From the NCBI GenBank assembly GCA_965233625.1, contig OZ247499.1, forward strand, positions 2,356,001-2,420,000: DNA of 64,000 nucleotides, in the 5' to 3' direction. The notes under the pieces were generated by a model. That model saw only the letters and a program-made list of their open reading frames with translations, had not been told where the DNA came from and did no database searches. A program made the position numbers and the translations under genes. The DNA comes from G965233625 sp965233625 (GTDB taxonomy: Bacteria; Planctomycetota; Planctomycetia; Pirellulales; Pirellulaceae). Shown here piece after piece: positions 26,968 through 35,475 of the stretch (position 1 is its first letter; every line of letters begins with the position of its first letter).

Positions 26968-28929
26968 TTAACGGCGCGGCTGCGTGGCAAAGGGCACGCG
27001 TTGCCGGACGGGTGTACGGCTGGCAGACGACTGCCGCGGTGTCTGCGAAGTGCCAGCCAGGAAATTGTCGATCTGGGCGGCCTGCTTGAGTTCGTCGAAC
27101 TTCTTAGCCATCGCGATGCGGAGTTTCTTCTCGTGAATTTCGTCACGCAGTTCCGGCTCCACTGCTTTGCGGTCGGTCACGACAGGCTTGGTGTAACCAA
27201 GACACTTCAGCACAATGTAGGAGTCGCCCTGCACGATGACGCCTGAAAGTTCACCGGGGCGAAGGCTGAAGGCAATCTGTTCAATCTGAGGCTGACCACC
27301 GTGACGGCGGATAGGCGGCACCTGACCGTTGTTGGCCTTAGATACGGGTTCAATCGAGTACTGTGCGGCCAGTTCACCGAAGAATTTGGGCGAAGGGTTA
27401 GTGCGGGCTTTCTCCCACACGGCCATACATTCGCGATGGCTGCGGCAGACGATGGCCAGCACATTGACGCGTGGACCAAAGTTGGCGTCGTAGCCTTTAT
27501 CCAGATCTTCCTGCGAGACCGTCACGTTGGCCTGCGTCAGCTTCTTCAGGGCAACCGTGGGCCACACCGCATCGCGGACATAAAGCTCCACCGTAGCCCC
27601 TTTGGGCTCGGTGACGTGCTTGAGCCAGGCCTGAATATCGGGCTTACCCGCAGGTGTTTCGTAGCCAAAGTTCATGGCGGCGCGCTGGATTTCGCGATCG
27701 ATATCCTGCTCCTGGACGGTGGCTTTAGCGCGGATCAACGCCTGCGTGAGAATCTTGCGATGGATCTCTCCGCCCAGCACTTCTTTGCCGTGGCGGCTGA
27801 GGCATTCTTCCGCCACTTCGCGGATGGTGATCTGTCCGGCGCCAACACGGGCGGCGACACCCGGATACTGCTGTGACAGAACCTTGTCATTCATGACGTT
27901 AACCACCTTGGTTTCGTCCTGCAAACGGCGGAAGATCGCGGGCGAGGCTTCGCGCATTTTCTTCTCTTCCAGGTGATCGGTAATCCGCTGTGTGACGTCG
28001 GCGTTATGCTCTGGCCGTACGATGGTGGCGGCTTCGTGCCGGTCACAGCGGAAGATGAAATACTGATCAATCGCAGAAACAACGGGCGAAATCTCGCCTT
28101 CCTTCAACGCGAAGCAAGCTTTTTCGATAGCAGGGTCGCCTACATGACGGCGGACGGGTGGAATGATGCCGTATCCGCTGGCGCTGTTGCGATCTTCCGA
28201 GTGATCTTTGGCGATGGTGGCGAAGTCATCGGGTTTAGCCTGCACCATAGCGTGCAGTTGCTTGGCTTTGTTGGGATCGCGTGTCACGATCATCCGGACG
28301 TAGACGCGTGGGCCAAGTTCCGATTCGCGGACCTTCTGAATTTCTTCCGGGGTAATTTTGATCTCGTTGGCAGCCAGGCGGCGAAGCGCCAGGGTGGGCC
28401 AGATGATGTCCCGTTTGTAAACTTCCGGGCTGACATCGCGTTTCTCAGAGAGAAGTTTCAGCCAGCGATCTACTGGCAGCGAAAGCTTCTTGGCCAGGCG
28501 TTCCACTTCCTGATCAACTTCATCATTGGTCACCTGAATGTTGTAGCGCTGGCAGGCGTGATGAATCAGGTAGCGGTTGACCATACCTTCCAGCACATCT
28601 TTGCCGTAGCGGGTCAGACATTCGCGGGCTAGTTCGTCGCGAGAGATGCTCTGTCCGTTCACAACTGCCACGATTTTCAGCTTTTTCTCGGTCGCGGCGG
28701 GCGCCCCTGCGGGCGTGGTTGTCCGGGCGGCGCCAGGTGCTGCCGGCGCGGGACGTGTTGTTCTGACGGGGGTACGGGTGACTGGCGCCTGAGCGGTGGC
28801 GATTTCCGCCCCCCAGTACATTTTCAGACCAGCACAGACACCAACAATTGCGATGCAACCGCCGACGGAGGCGAGAAACCGCAACGACGGGCGGAACGAA
28901 AAAGATCGACGCACATCCTTGCTTTGCAT
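26968..28929 (-). CDS. Membrane-anchored protein with two tandem SurA/PpiC-like units
   Basis: The 653-residue product starts behind GGAG with a basic N-terminus and one hydrophobic helix (about residues 14-35), then a Thr/Pro/Ala-rich linker. Two homologous units of about 270 residues follow, each with a SurA-like helical arm (ECLTRYGKDVLEGMVNRYLI; ECLSRHGKEVLGGEIHRKIL) and a parvulin-like domain (IIPPVRRHVGDPAIEKACFALKEGE; VPPIRRHGGQPQIEQIAFSLRPGE). In both units the two histidines of active parvulins, in the HIL and YHI positions, are absent. A periplasm-facing chaperone rather than an isomerase is therefore more likely. It has its own terminator. Confidence 0.83.
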   Translation of the reverse strand: MQSKDVRRSFSFRPSLRFLASVGGCIAIVGVCAGLKMYWGAEIATAQAPVTRTPVRTTRPAPAAPGAARTTTPAGAPAATEKKLKIVAVVNGQSISRDELARECLTRYGKDVLEGMVNRYLIHHACQRYNIQVTNDEVDQEVERLAKKLSLPVDRWLKLLSEKRDVSPEVYKRDIIWPTLALRRLAANEIKITPEEIQKVRESELGPRVYVRMIVTRDPNKAKQLHAMVQAKPDDFATIAKDHSEDRNSASGYGIIPPVRRHVGDPAIEKACFALKEGEISPVVSAIDQYFIFRCDRHEAATIVRPEHNADVTQRITDHLEEKKMREASPAIFRRLQDETKVVNVMNDKVLSQQYPGVAARVGAGQITIREVAEECLSRHGKEVLGGEIHRKILTQALIRAKATVQEQDIDREIQRAAMNFGYETPAGKPDIQAWLKHVTEPKGATVELYVRDAVWPTVALKKLTQANVTVSQEDLDKGYDANFGPRVNVLAIVCRSHRECMAVWEKARTNPSPKFFGELAAQYSIEPVSKANNGQVPPIRRHGGQPQIEQIAFSLRPGELSGVIVQGDSYIVLKCLGYTKPVVTDRKAVEPELRDEIHEKKLRIAMAKKFDELKQAAQIDNFLAGTSQTPRQSSASRTPVRQRVPFATQPRR

Positions 28930-29118
28930 GACGGTTTACTCCTTAAACCCTTGTACTTCGTTTTCCGGCGCACGCGGGTGCACCCGGTAGAATCTTCCTG
29001 TGAAGGCCGCGGAGTATAGGAACGCCGCAACGGCGGGTCAATATCGAACCAACGGTGTAGAATACCGCGGTTTCCCCGTATTTATCTGCCTGCTTTTATC
29101 CCTGGAACACGCTGAACT

Positions 29119-30411
29119 ATGCACGGTTTTCCCTCCCTTGCCGAACTGGTCAAACAGGTGAATCTGGGTCGCATCCAGCCGGAAGACCTCGTCGAAGATT
29201 CGCTAAAAAGCATCGAAAACCAGGAGCCGCGGATATCCGCCTGGGTGCAGATCGACGCGCAGAATGCACGCGCTGCGGCTGCAACGCTAAGCCGCAAGAT
29301 TAAGCAGGAAGGAACCGGCGGCGACCTGGCGGGTGTGGTGCTTGGCGTCAAAGACATCGTTGACCTGGCCGGCATGCGGACGGTTTCCGGTTCGCCGTTG
29401 CGGAACAATGATGATTATCTGGCGGCTGAAGATGCGCCTTTGGTCAGCCGGTTCAAACGCGCCGGGGCGATTGTGATTGGTAAGACCGAAACCACGCAGT
29501 TTGCATGTTTTGATCCGGCGCCGACGCGTAATCCCTGGAACACCAGTCATACGCCCGGCGGTTCCAGCAGCGGTAGCGCGGCCGCCGTTGCAGCGGGCAT
29601 GTGTCACGCGGCGATCGGTTCGCAGACTGGCGGCTCCATTATCCGTCCGGCCAGTTTCTGCGGCGTGGCGGGTTTGAAACCGACACTTCACGCGTTGAGC
29701 ACAAAAGGCTTCACACCCATCAGCCCGCGGCTGGATCATCCCGGACCTATCGCCCGGACGGCGGGCGACCTGCAAACGATCTGGAACGCCATCGCGGATG
29801 AGCCTGACGCTACGGGCGTAGAGCAGACAGCGGCCATCTTCCGCCCCCACGGTTACTTCTGGGAAAACGCTGCTACGGAAGTTGTGAAAATTACAGCGGA
29901 CGCGGTCAAAGCGGCAGAACTGGAAACCGCATCCCCCCGGCCGTTGCCGCCGTCGTTCGCCCAAGTGCATGAGATGCACTGGCGGATCATGCAGGTAGAC
30001 GCTGCCGCGTATCACCGCGTCGCATTTGAAAAAAACCCGGACGGCTTCGCACCGAAAATTGCAGGATTGATCGAAGGCGGGCTGCGCATGGAAGCCGAAA
30101 AATATGCCGAAGCGGTCTGTTTTCAACGCACGTTTACGCGCGAGATGCAGACGTGGCTTGGCAACAGCATTGCCGTGATGCCCTCAACCGCTGACACTGC
30201 CCCGGGCGACTTAACGACGACGGGCGATGCCGCATTTCAGTCTCCGTGGAGTTTCACAGGACAGCCGGTCGTGACAATCCCGTGCGGCGTAACGGGGGAC
30301 GGCATGCCATGCGGACTGCAACTTGTGGCCAGTCATGGCAACGAGGCCATGCTTCTGCGAACAGCCACTGCCGCGGAGAAGCTGATCGACTTTCCATACC
30401 TGACCAGGTGA
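29119..30411 (+). CDS. Amidase signature family protein
   Basis: The 430-residue enzyme hydrolyses an amide bond using a Ser-cisSer-Lys triad. The Lys is in GVKDIVD (about residue 78), the first Ser in GGSSSGSAAAVA, and the nucleophile region is SQTGGSIIRPASFCG. The length fits generic amidases, including GatA-like and allophanate/indoleacetamide-type enzymes, but gatB and gatC are not adjacent, so it is not obviously the tRNA amidotransferase subunit. No signal peptide is visible. It diverges from the PpiC-like gene, with about 190 bases between starts that must hold both promoters. Confidence 0.88.
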   Translation: MHGFPSLAELVKQVNLGRIQPEDLVEDSLKSIENQEPRISAWVQIDAQNARAAAATLSRKIKQEGTGGDLAGVVLGVKDIVDLAGMRTVSGSPLRNNDDYLAAEDAPLVSRFKRAGAIVIGKTETTQFACFDPAPTRNPWNTSHTPGGSSSGSAAAVAAGMCHAAIGSQTGGSIIRPASFCGVAGLKPTLHALSTKGFTPISPRLDHPGPIARTAGDLQTIWNAIADEPDATGVEQTAAIFRPHGYFWENAATEVVKITADAVKAAELETASPRPLPPSFAQVHEMHWRIMQVDAAAYHRVAFEKNPDGFAPKIAGLIEGGLRMEAEKYAEAVCFQRTFTREMQTWLGNSIAVMPSTADTAPGDLTTTGDAAFQSPWSFTGQPVVTIPCGVTGDGMPCGLQLVASHGNEAMLLRTATAAEKLIDFPYLTR

Positions 30412-30431
30412 TGTATTCACTCAAACGGAAA

Positions 30432-30463
30432 TGCAGCTTGTCACCAGTAGGCAACAAGCTGCA
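30432..30463. terminator. Possible terminator between convergent genes
   Basis: A 10-bp stem (tgcagcttgt at 30432-30441 with its complement at 30454-30463) with 12-base loop lies 20 bases after the amidase stop. The following atcttta is a weak T-tract, so termination is uncertain. Confidence 0.45.
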
Positions 30464-30515
30464 ATCTTTACTCGTGGGTTCAAGCCAGACGCGTCTTGCA
30501 CTGACCGCTGAACAC

Positions 30516-30983
30516 TTACTTCACCGAGGTGAAGAATTCATTGCTAACTGACTTTTGCGGCTTGTAAAACGGGTTGGTCTGGATACCCGGCGGTGTTTTT
30601 TCCGCAGGTGCCGCAGGCGTTTCAAAAGAGGTTGCCCGGTCGCGGGCTTTCTCTTTCTTCTCCGATGCAGCTTTGCCGCTGGTGAAAAACGGATTCACGA
30701 TGGCGGCGGGCGTTTCTACAATCCGCGGCTCAGCAGGCTGTACGCCGGGTGGCAGCGCGTAAGGGCTGTAGCCATAAGGACGCGCGACGGGCTGGCTGTA
30801 ATAGACAGGTGGATTGAGTGCGAAGTAGGGCCGCTTCTCAAAGTGACCATTGCCATACAGACCGCGGAAACCGCCCAACCCGTAAAGGCCGGGATAGACG
30901 CCCGAAGGGCACTGCGCATTGGCAACGGCTGGCGCTACCGCAAACAGGATAACAAGGGCAGCAAGGGAACAAATCGTTTTCAT
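30516..30983 (-). CDS. Small secreted protein with NPFF/NPFY motifs
   Basis: The 155-residue product starts at ATG 30983 (MKTICSLAALV), with a clear signal peptide of about 23 residues ending in AVANA. The mature part is rich in Pro, Tyr, Gly and Lys, first a Gly/Tyr segment (VYPGLYGLGGFRGLYG), then two similar motifs, IVNPFFTSGK and QTNPFYKPQK, and a final NEFFTSVK. The frame continues upstream to 31088, but this lacks a signal-like start. I do not recognise a family; composition suggests an extended, extracytoplasmic protein. It could be an envelope or matrix component, which is a guess. Confidence 0.65.
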   Translation of the reverse strand: MKTICSLAALVILFAVAPAVANAQCPSGVYPGLYGLGGFRGLYGNGHFEKRPYFALNPPVYYSQPVARPYGYSPYALPPGVQPAEPRIVETPAAIVNPFFTSGKAASEKKEKARDRATSFETPAAPAEKTPPGIQTNPFYKPQKSVSNEFFTSVK

Positions 30984-31236
30984 AGGAGTCGCCTCAAATG
31001 GAGATGACATGCGGACAATGGCAGATTGCGCCATTGCCGCTCGTGGCGGGGACACGCCGTTGGGGAGCAGCAGGTCGCCTAACTCCATACTAATTGGACA
31101 TTTTCAGATTGATAGAGAATCCAGGTAATTCGCTACGAATTTCATCAAACGCACGGCATGCCTCAACCCTGCCGACTATCGCTGTTAAAATTGCGTTAGG
31201 CTCCTTAGGTTACTTCCACCCACCACCGATTCCATC

Positions 31237-33012
31237 ATGACGCAACGCTTCTACGTGATTCTAACCGCTGCTCTGATTTCTCCGTGGTGCCTGACTGACG
31301 TCGCCGCAGCGGACGCGGACGCAGCCTTTCAGAAACTGGTGGACGACGCCTGGAATCAACAGCTGCGCGAAGATCCGCTGTTTGCGACTTATGCAGGAGA
31401 ACACCGCTACAACCATCTGGTCACGGAGGAGTCGCTGGCAGGTGTCGAGCGCAGGCACCAGACAAGGCTGAAGTTTGATGCAGCCGCCGCAGCCATCGAC
31501 CGCGATCAACTGTCGCGAGAGCAGCAGATTAACTACGACATCTTTCGCATCCTGCTGAAAGACGAAATTGCGGAGTACGAATTCAAAGCCCATCTGATCC
31601 CCATCACCAACCGCTGGGGCTTTCACGTTTCTTTCCCGGAGATCCGGCAGCAGATGCCGTTCAAAACCAGGAAAGACTTCGAGAACTACATCGCCCGTCT
31701 TAATGCGTTTAAGCAGTACGCCGCTCAGCATATTGCCCGGATGCGTGCGGGCATCAAAGAAGGATTCGTACTGCCCGCGGTTGTGCTGGAAGGCTTCGAA
31801 GATTCGATCACCGCTCACATTGTGACGGACCCTGCCCGCAGTCTATTCGCAGAGCCATTGAGCAAGCTGCAGAAGATAGACCTGACCGAAGAAGAGCAGA
31901 CAACGATCCGCAAGGCATGCCGCGCAGCGATTGTGGAGAACGTGGTGCCCGGCTACCAGGCCTTTCTCGACTTTATGAAACAGGAATACATCCCCGCCGC
32001 CCGCGGCTCGACAGGCGCCTCGGCATTGCCCAACGGCAGAGCCTTCTACCGGCACCGAGTGAAGCATTTCACAACCTTGGACCTTACGCCTGATGAAGTG
32101 CACCAGACCGGCCTGCGCGAGGTGAAACGTATCCGTGGGGAGATGGAAACAGTCATTAAACAGGCGAAGTTCAAAAGCGACCTGCCCGCCTTTATCCAGT
32201 TCCTGCGAACAGCCCCGCAGTTTTATCCGAAGACGGCGGACCAGTTGATGAAAGAGGTTGCCTACACCCTGAAGAAGATGGACGGGCAGCTACCCAAACT
32301 GTTCAAGACACTTCCACGCACGCCCTACGGAATCCGTAAGATACCAGCTTATATCGCACCGAAAACAACATCCGCGTACTACTCCACGCCGCCGGGAGAT
32401 GGCAGCCGGGCCGGCTTTTACTACGTCAACACGTACAACCTGAAGAGTAGGCCGCTGTTCGAGGTGGAAGCTTTATCGCTGCACGAAGCAGTGCCAGGAC
32501 ACCATCTTCAGTTGGCGTTGCAACAGGAGATGACCACGCTGCCAGCGTTCCGCCGGTTCGCCAGCTTCACGGCATTCGTTGAAGGCTGGGCGTTGTATAG
32601 TGAGCGGCTAGGTCTGGAAACGGGTTTCTACCAGACGCCCTACAGCAACTTTGGCCGGTTGAGTTTCGAGATGTGGCGGGCCTGCCGCCTGGTGGTGGAT
32701 ACAGGCCTGCATTATTTCGGCTGGTCACGTAAACAGGCCATCGAGTTTATGACAAACAACACCGCCCTATCCCTGCACAACATCACCATGGAGGTTGACC
32801 GCTACATTGCCTGGCCCGGTCAGGCGCTGGGCTACAAGATTGGCGAACTGAAGATCCGGGAACTGCGAAAACAAGCCGAAGAAAAACTAGGCAGCGACTT
32901 TGATATCCGCGAATTCCACGACGCCGTGCTGCTCAGCGGCGGTGTGCCCCTCGGCGTGCTCGAAGACAACGTCCAGACATATATCCGCGGCGTAGCGACC
33001 AGGAAGAAATAG
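31237..33012 (+). CDS. DUF885 family putative metallopeptidase, secreted
   Basis: The 591-residue protein has a signal peptide (about residues 1-24, ending DVAAA). It shows the DUF885 layout: an N-terminal helical region with DPLFATYAGEHRYNH, and the metal-binding motif HEAVPGHHLQ around residue 415, followed by FVEGWALYSERLG, which supplies the downstream Glu. The family resembles M3/M32-type zinc peptidases. It is probably exported and may be a lipoprotein-free periplasmic peptidase; the substrate is unknown. It starts after a 250-base gap from the divergent secreted-protein gene. The final codons lie 27 bases from the next, convergent gene. Confidence 0.88.
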   Translation: MTQRFYVILTAALISPWCLTDVAAADADAAFQKLVDDAWNQQLREDPLFATYAGEHRYNHLVTEESLAGVERRHQTRLKFDAAAAAIDRDQLSREQQINYDIFRILLKDEIAEYEFKAHLIPITNRWGFHVSFPEIRQQMPFKTRKDFENYIARLNAFKQYAAQHIARMRAGIKEGFVLPAVVLEGFEDSITAHIVTDPARSLFAEPLSKLQKIDLTEEEQTTIRKACRAAIVENVVPGYQAFLDFMKQEYIPAARGSTGASALPNGRAFYRHRVKHFTTLDLTPDEVHQTGLREVKRIRGEMETVIKQAKFKSDLPAFIQFLRTAPQFYPKTADQLMKEVAYTLKKMDGQLPKLFKTLPRTPYGIRKIPAYIAPKTTSAYYSTPPGDGSRAGFYYVNTYNLKSRPLFEVEALSLHEAVPGHHLQLALQQEMTTLPAFRRFASFTAFVEGWALYSERLGLETGFYQTPYSNFGRLSFEMWRACRLVVDTGLHYFGWSRKQAIEFMTNNTALSLHNITMEVDRYIAWPGQALGYKIGELKIRELRKQAEEKLGSDFDIREFHDAVLLSGGVPLGVLEDNVQTYIRGVATRKK

Positions 33013-33038
33013 AGGTTTATACCGCTTGCAAGATGAAG

Positions 33039-34109
33039 TCACATCGCGCGGTTGAGCGTTGTTGCGGGCAGTTCATGCTGGGCCATCATCCGCAGCAGTC
33101 TGCGCCAGTGCACCGGGCTGCCGGGTGTGAGGCGTCCCAGCACGCGCGGCGTTGCATCGCCTGCATTTTCGGGCAGATTGGCAGGCGCCTGATCGATGTG
33201 TAGGACGGACAAGATTGCCGCAGCGGCTGCGTTGAGATATCTGGCGGGAAACGCATCAGGGGCGCCCCGCAGCGCTAGCGGCCGGACTTCGATCCCAGGT
33301 AGCGCATCTTGCAGAGCATCCAGCCACGGATCTTCTTCGGTGTCGCCCGCTATTTCCACCCGTTGCACGCGGGGCCAATGTGGTGTTTCGCCAACACAAC
33401 GCGACGCGACCGCCCGGCAGACTCCGGCAACTGCTTCCGCACCAGCCGGATCGTGGCTGACTGGCAAAAACGCCATCGGCGGCAGCGCATCGCCCTGAAC
33501 CGCATGGGGTGGAAAATAGTAAATGACTGTCTGCACCGTACCGCGATGAATCAGCAAGCGGGCATGGCGTTCTTCCTTGCGGGTCGAACGGTCAGCCAGC
33601 AGCAGCCACAAAGGGGCGAGAAGCACACCACGGCCGTCGCCGCCAGCTGCGACGTCGCGCCGCAAAAAATCGTCGACAACGGTGATCCCACTTAACTCTG
33701 CTAGACGCACCGGTTCAAAGAATGAGAGAAGCGGCGCGTGATGCTCACCTGGTTGTTCTGGCTGGTGCCAGCCGAAATCGGCGAGCGCCGCAGTTAACAC
33801 AACCGGGTCATCTTCCGGGAGTTGCACAAGAAGTTTCTGCAGAATGCGTGCTTGCAGATCGGCAAGCTCATTCCCCAGGGCTAAGGCTGTACCCGCATCC
33901 AATGCGTCGCCATTTACGGCGCCTTGGACAATGCGCACTGCATGAGGCGGGGTTTCCTCCTCTGATACCGCGATAACCCGTGGTCGCGTGCGGAACCCGC
34001 GACCCTCCGCGCTGACGATACAGCCGTAGAGCCGGCTTGCATCTGCCGCGAGAGATAGCCCGGCAACCAGTCTGGCGGTTGGCCGGGCGGGAGTTCGGTT
34101 AGCGGTCAT
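33039..34109 (-). CDS. Divergent AnmK-like (anhydro-N-acetylmuramic acid kinase) protein, probably inactive
   Basis: The 356-residue protein lines up with anhydromuramic acid kinases of the ASKHA fold through LAELSGITVVDDFLRRDVAA and GGDGRGVLLAPLWLLL, which match the AnmK segment IAERTG...DFR.RD.AAGGQGAPLVP. The N-terminal phosphate motif GTSxDGxD is replaced by GLSLAADASR, and the remaining domain is Ala/Pro-rich and loosely conserved. I infer a former kinase that has lost catalysis and may bind a ligand or partner. The assignment rests on one well-conserved region. The gene precedes nothing in the same transcript and follows the C26-like gene (15 bases apart), so the two may form an operon. 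Confidence 0.6.
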   Translation of the reverse strand: MTANRTPARPTARLVAGLSLAADASRLYGCIVSAEGRGFRTRPRVIAVSEEETPPHAVRIVQGAVNGDALDAGTALALGNELADLQARILQKLLVQLPEDDPVVLTAALADFGWHQPEQPGEHHAPLLSFFEPVRLAELSGITVVDDFLRRDVAAGGDGRGVLLAPLWLLLADRSTRKEERHARLLIHRGTVQTVIYYFPPHAVQGDALPPMAFLPVSHDPAGAEAVAGVCRAVASRCVGETPHWPRVQRVEIAGDTEEDPWLDALQDALPGIEVRPLALRGAPDAFPARYLNAAAAAILSVLHIDQAPANLPENAGDATPRVLGRLTPGSPVHWRRLLRMMAQHELPATTLNRAM

Positions 34110-34124
34110 CGATGGCGGCCGTGG

Positions 34125-34883
34125 TTAGGCGATCATCGGAACAGCAGTGCTCTGCTGCTGGCTGAGGCGGACGCCATCAATGAATTCTTCAAAGATGCGA
34201 ATGTCCAGAGCCGAGGCGGAGCTGGCTTCGGGGTGGAACTGGGTTCCCACCACAAACCAGTCGCCATTTGGATGGCTTTCAAACGCCTCCACGATGCCAT
34301 CGGGGCAACGTGCAGTCACGCTGAAGCAAGGGGCCAGATCATCGACGGCCTGATGGTGCAGGCTGTTGACGCGAATTTCGCCGTCACCGTACACGCGTTC
34401 CATAAGCGTGCCAGGGACAACAGTCAGGCCGTGGCGATGGTTAACATCCTGCGAGTCGACATGCGCCAGAGAATCCGGGAAGTCCTCGGGGATGTGCAAC
34501 GCCAGATTGCCGCCCTGCGATACATTCAGCAGCTGCATGCCAACGCCGATGCCGAAAACCGGCATCTTCAGATCCGCGATTTTGCTGACCAGCAGGCGGT
34601 CAAACTGTTCGCGGCGGCTGTTCATGGGGCGAACAGTCGGGTGCAGCATGAAACCATCGGCGCGGGGGTCTAAGTCGTTTCCACCAATCAGTAGAAAACC
34701 GTCCAGGCCTTCGAGAACCTGATCCAGATCGTCTTCTTCCTCCAGCGGCGGCACAATTACCGGGATGCCGCCGGCGGCGAGAATACTGTCGTAGTATCCG
34801 GAGAAGAGGTAGGAGAGGGCCGGTGAGTCGTTGCGGGACGGACGGAAATCGGAATTGATACCAATGATTGGCTTGCGGTGCAT
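34125..34883 (-). CDS. Peptidase C26 / gamma-glutamyl-GABA hydrolase homologue lacking the catalytic cysteine
   Basis: The 252-residue class I glutamine-amidotransferase-like protein starts at ATG 34883 behind AAGGAG; the frame extends to 34937 without a better start. Typical C26 features are IIGINSDF, LLIGGNDLDP (usually GG.D..P), and QFHPEAS with the catalytic His-x-Glu. The nucleophile motif GICRGMQ is instead GIGVGMQ (Gly113 in place of Cys; codon at 34547-34545). Hydrolysis by the usual mechanism is therefore unlikely. It lies upstream of, and is probably co-transcribed with, the AnmK-like gene. Confidence 0.85.
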   Translation of the reverse strand: MHRKPIIGINSDFRPSRNDSPALSYLFSGYYDSILAAGGIPVIVPPLEEEDDLDQVLEGLDGFLLIGGNDLDPRADGFMLHPTVRPMNSRREQFDRLLVSKIADLKMPVFGIGVGMQLLNVSQGGNLALHIPEDFPDSLAHVDSQDVNHRHGLTVVPGTLMERVYGDGEIRVNSLHHQAVDDLAPCFSVTARCPDGIVEAFESHPNGDWFVVGTQFHPEASSASALDIRIFEEFIDGVRLSQQQSTAVPMIA

Positions 34884-35475
34884 CTGAATACTCCTTTTCA
34901 GGCACTGTAGCGGGGACACAGCCCATACGTGGGGCAAGTGTCAAAAAACGTGCTTCCAGCACGGCAGCCTAAAAATGAATTTGCCCGGGAATCTTCATTC
35001 AGCGCACGGCAAGTGGTTATGGCAGCTAGCAGCAGTTAGCGTTTCGCTTCGGATGCTCGCTTAGCTACGCAGTCAATTGCACAGCGATTGGCTAAGATTG
35101 GAAGGACGTTTCTCCGCAAACAATCACGGTTGCGGCAACAAATCCATCCCTATGAAAGATACCCCGTTTAAGTTCACTCCTTGAACTGCACGCCTACTTC
35201 CCTACCGGCCAACCCTCCATCAGTGTTTCACCGGCAAGTGTGTGCGACGTTGGGTGGGAACTTAGTGCATGAGACTTCGAATTACAATCACTTTCATGAT
35301 TTAGTATCTGTTTTTTTCTGAAACCCCTATATCTTGTGCAAGCATTTTTAGTGCTAGCAGTTTCTGCTTAAATTCAGCGTTCATTTCATGAAATCTGTGT
35401 GCGTAATAGCACACAGAATCTTACCAGCATTTTCCGTAACACTGCGGAGCAAAACCTCTGTGCAAAGGAATACAT
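34884..35475. other. Long intergenic region upstream of the PfkB kinase gene
   Basis: About 590 bases without a credible open frame. The first half has ordinary composition. The second half (about 35270-35420) is clearly AT-richer, with a seven-T run and the 9-bp inverted repeat listed separately. It must carry divergent promoters for the C26-like gene and the kinase gene. I see nothing that identifies a riboswitch or structured RNA family. Confidence 0.4.
35394..35417. promoter_or_regulatory. Perfect inverted repeat upstream of the PfkB kinase (operator or leader hairpin)
   Basis: Arms tctgtgtgc (35394-35402) and gcacacaga (35409-35417) are exact complements around the six bases gtaata. It lies 58 bases before the GTG start of the kinase gene. 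It could be a repressor site of LacI type or a leader hairpin; no T-tract follows. Confidence 0.45.

Noticed and set aside
29287..30126. 279-codon minus-strand frame
   Set aside because: It is antisense to the amidase with intact signature; no ribosome site or family match.
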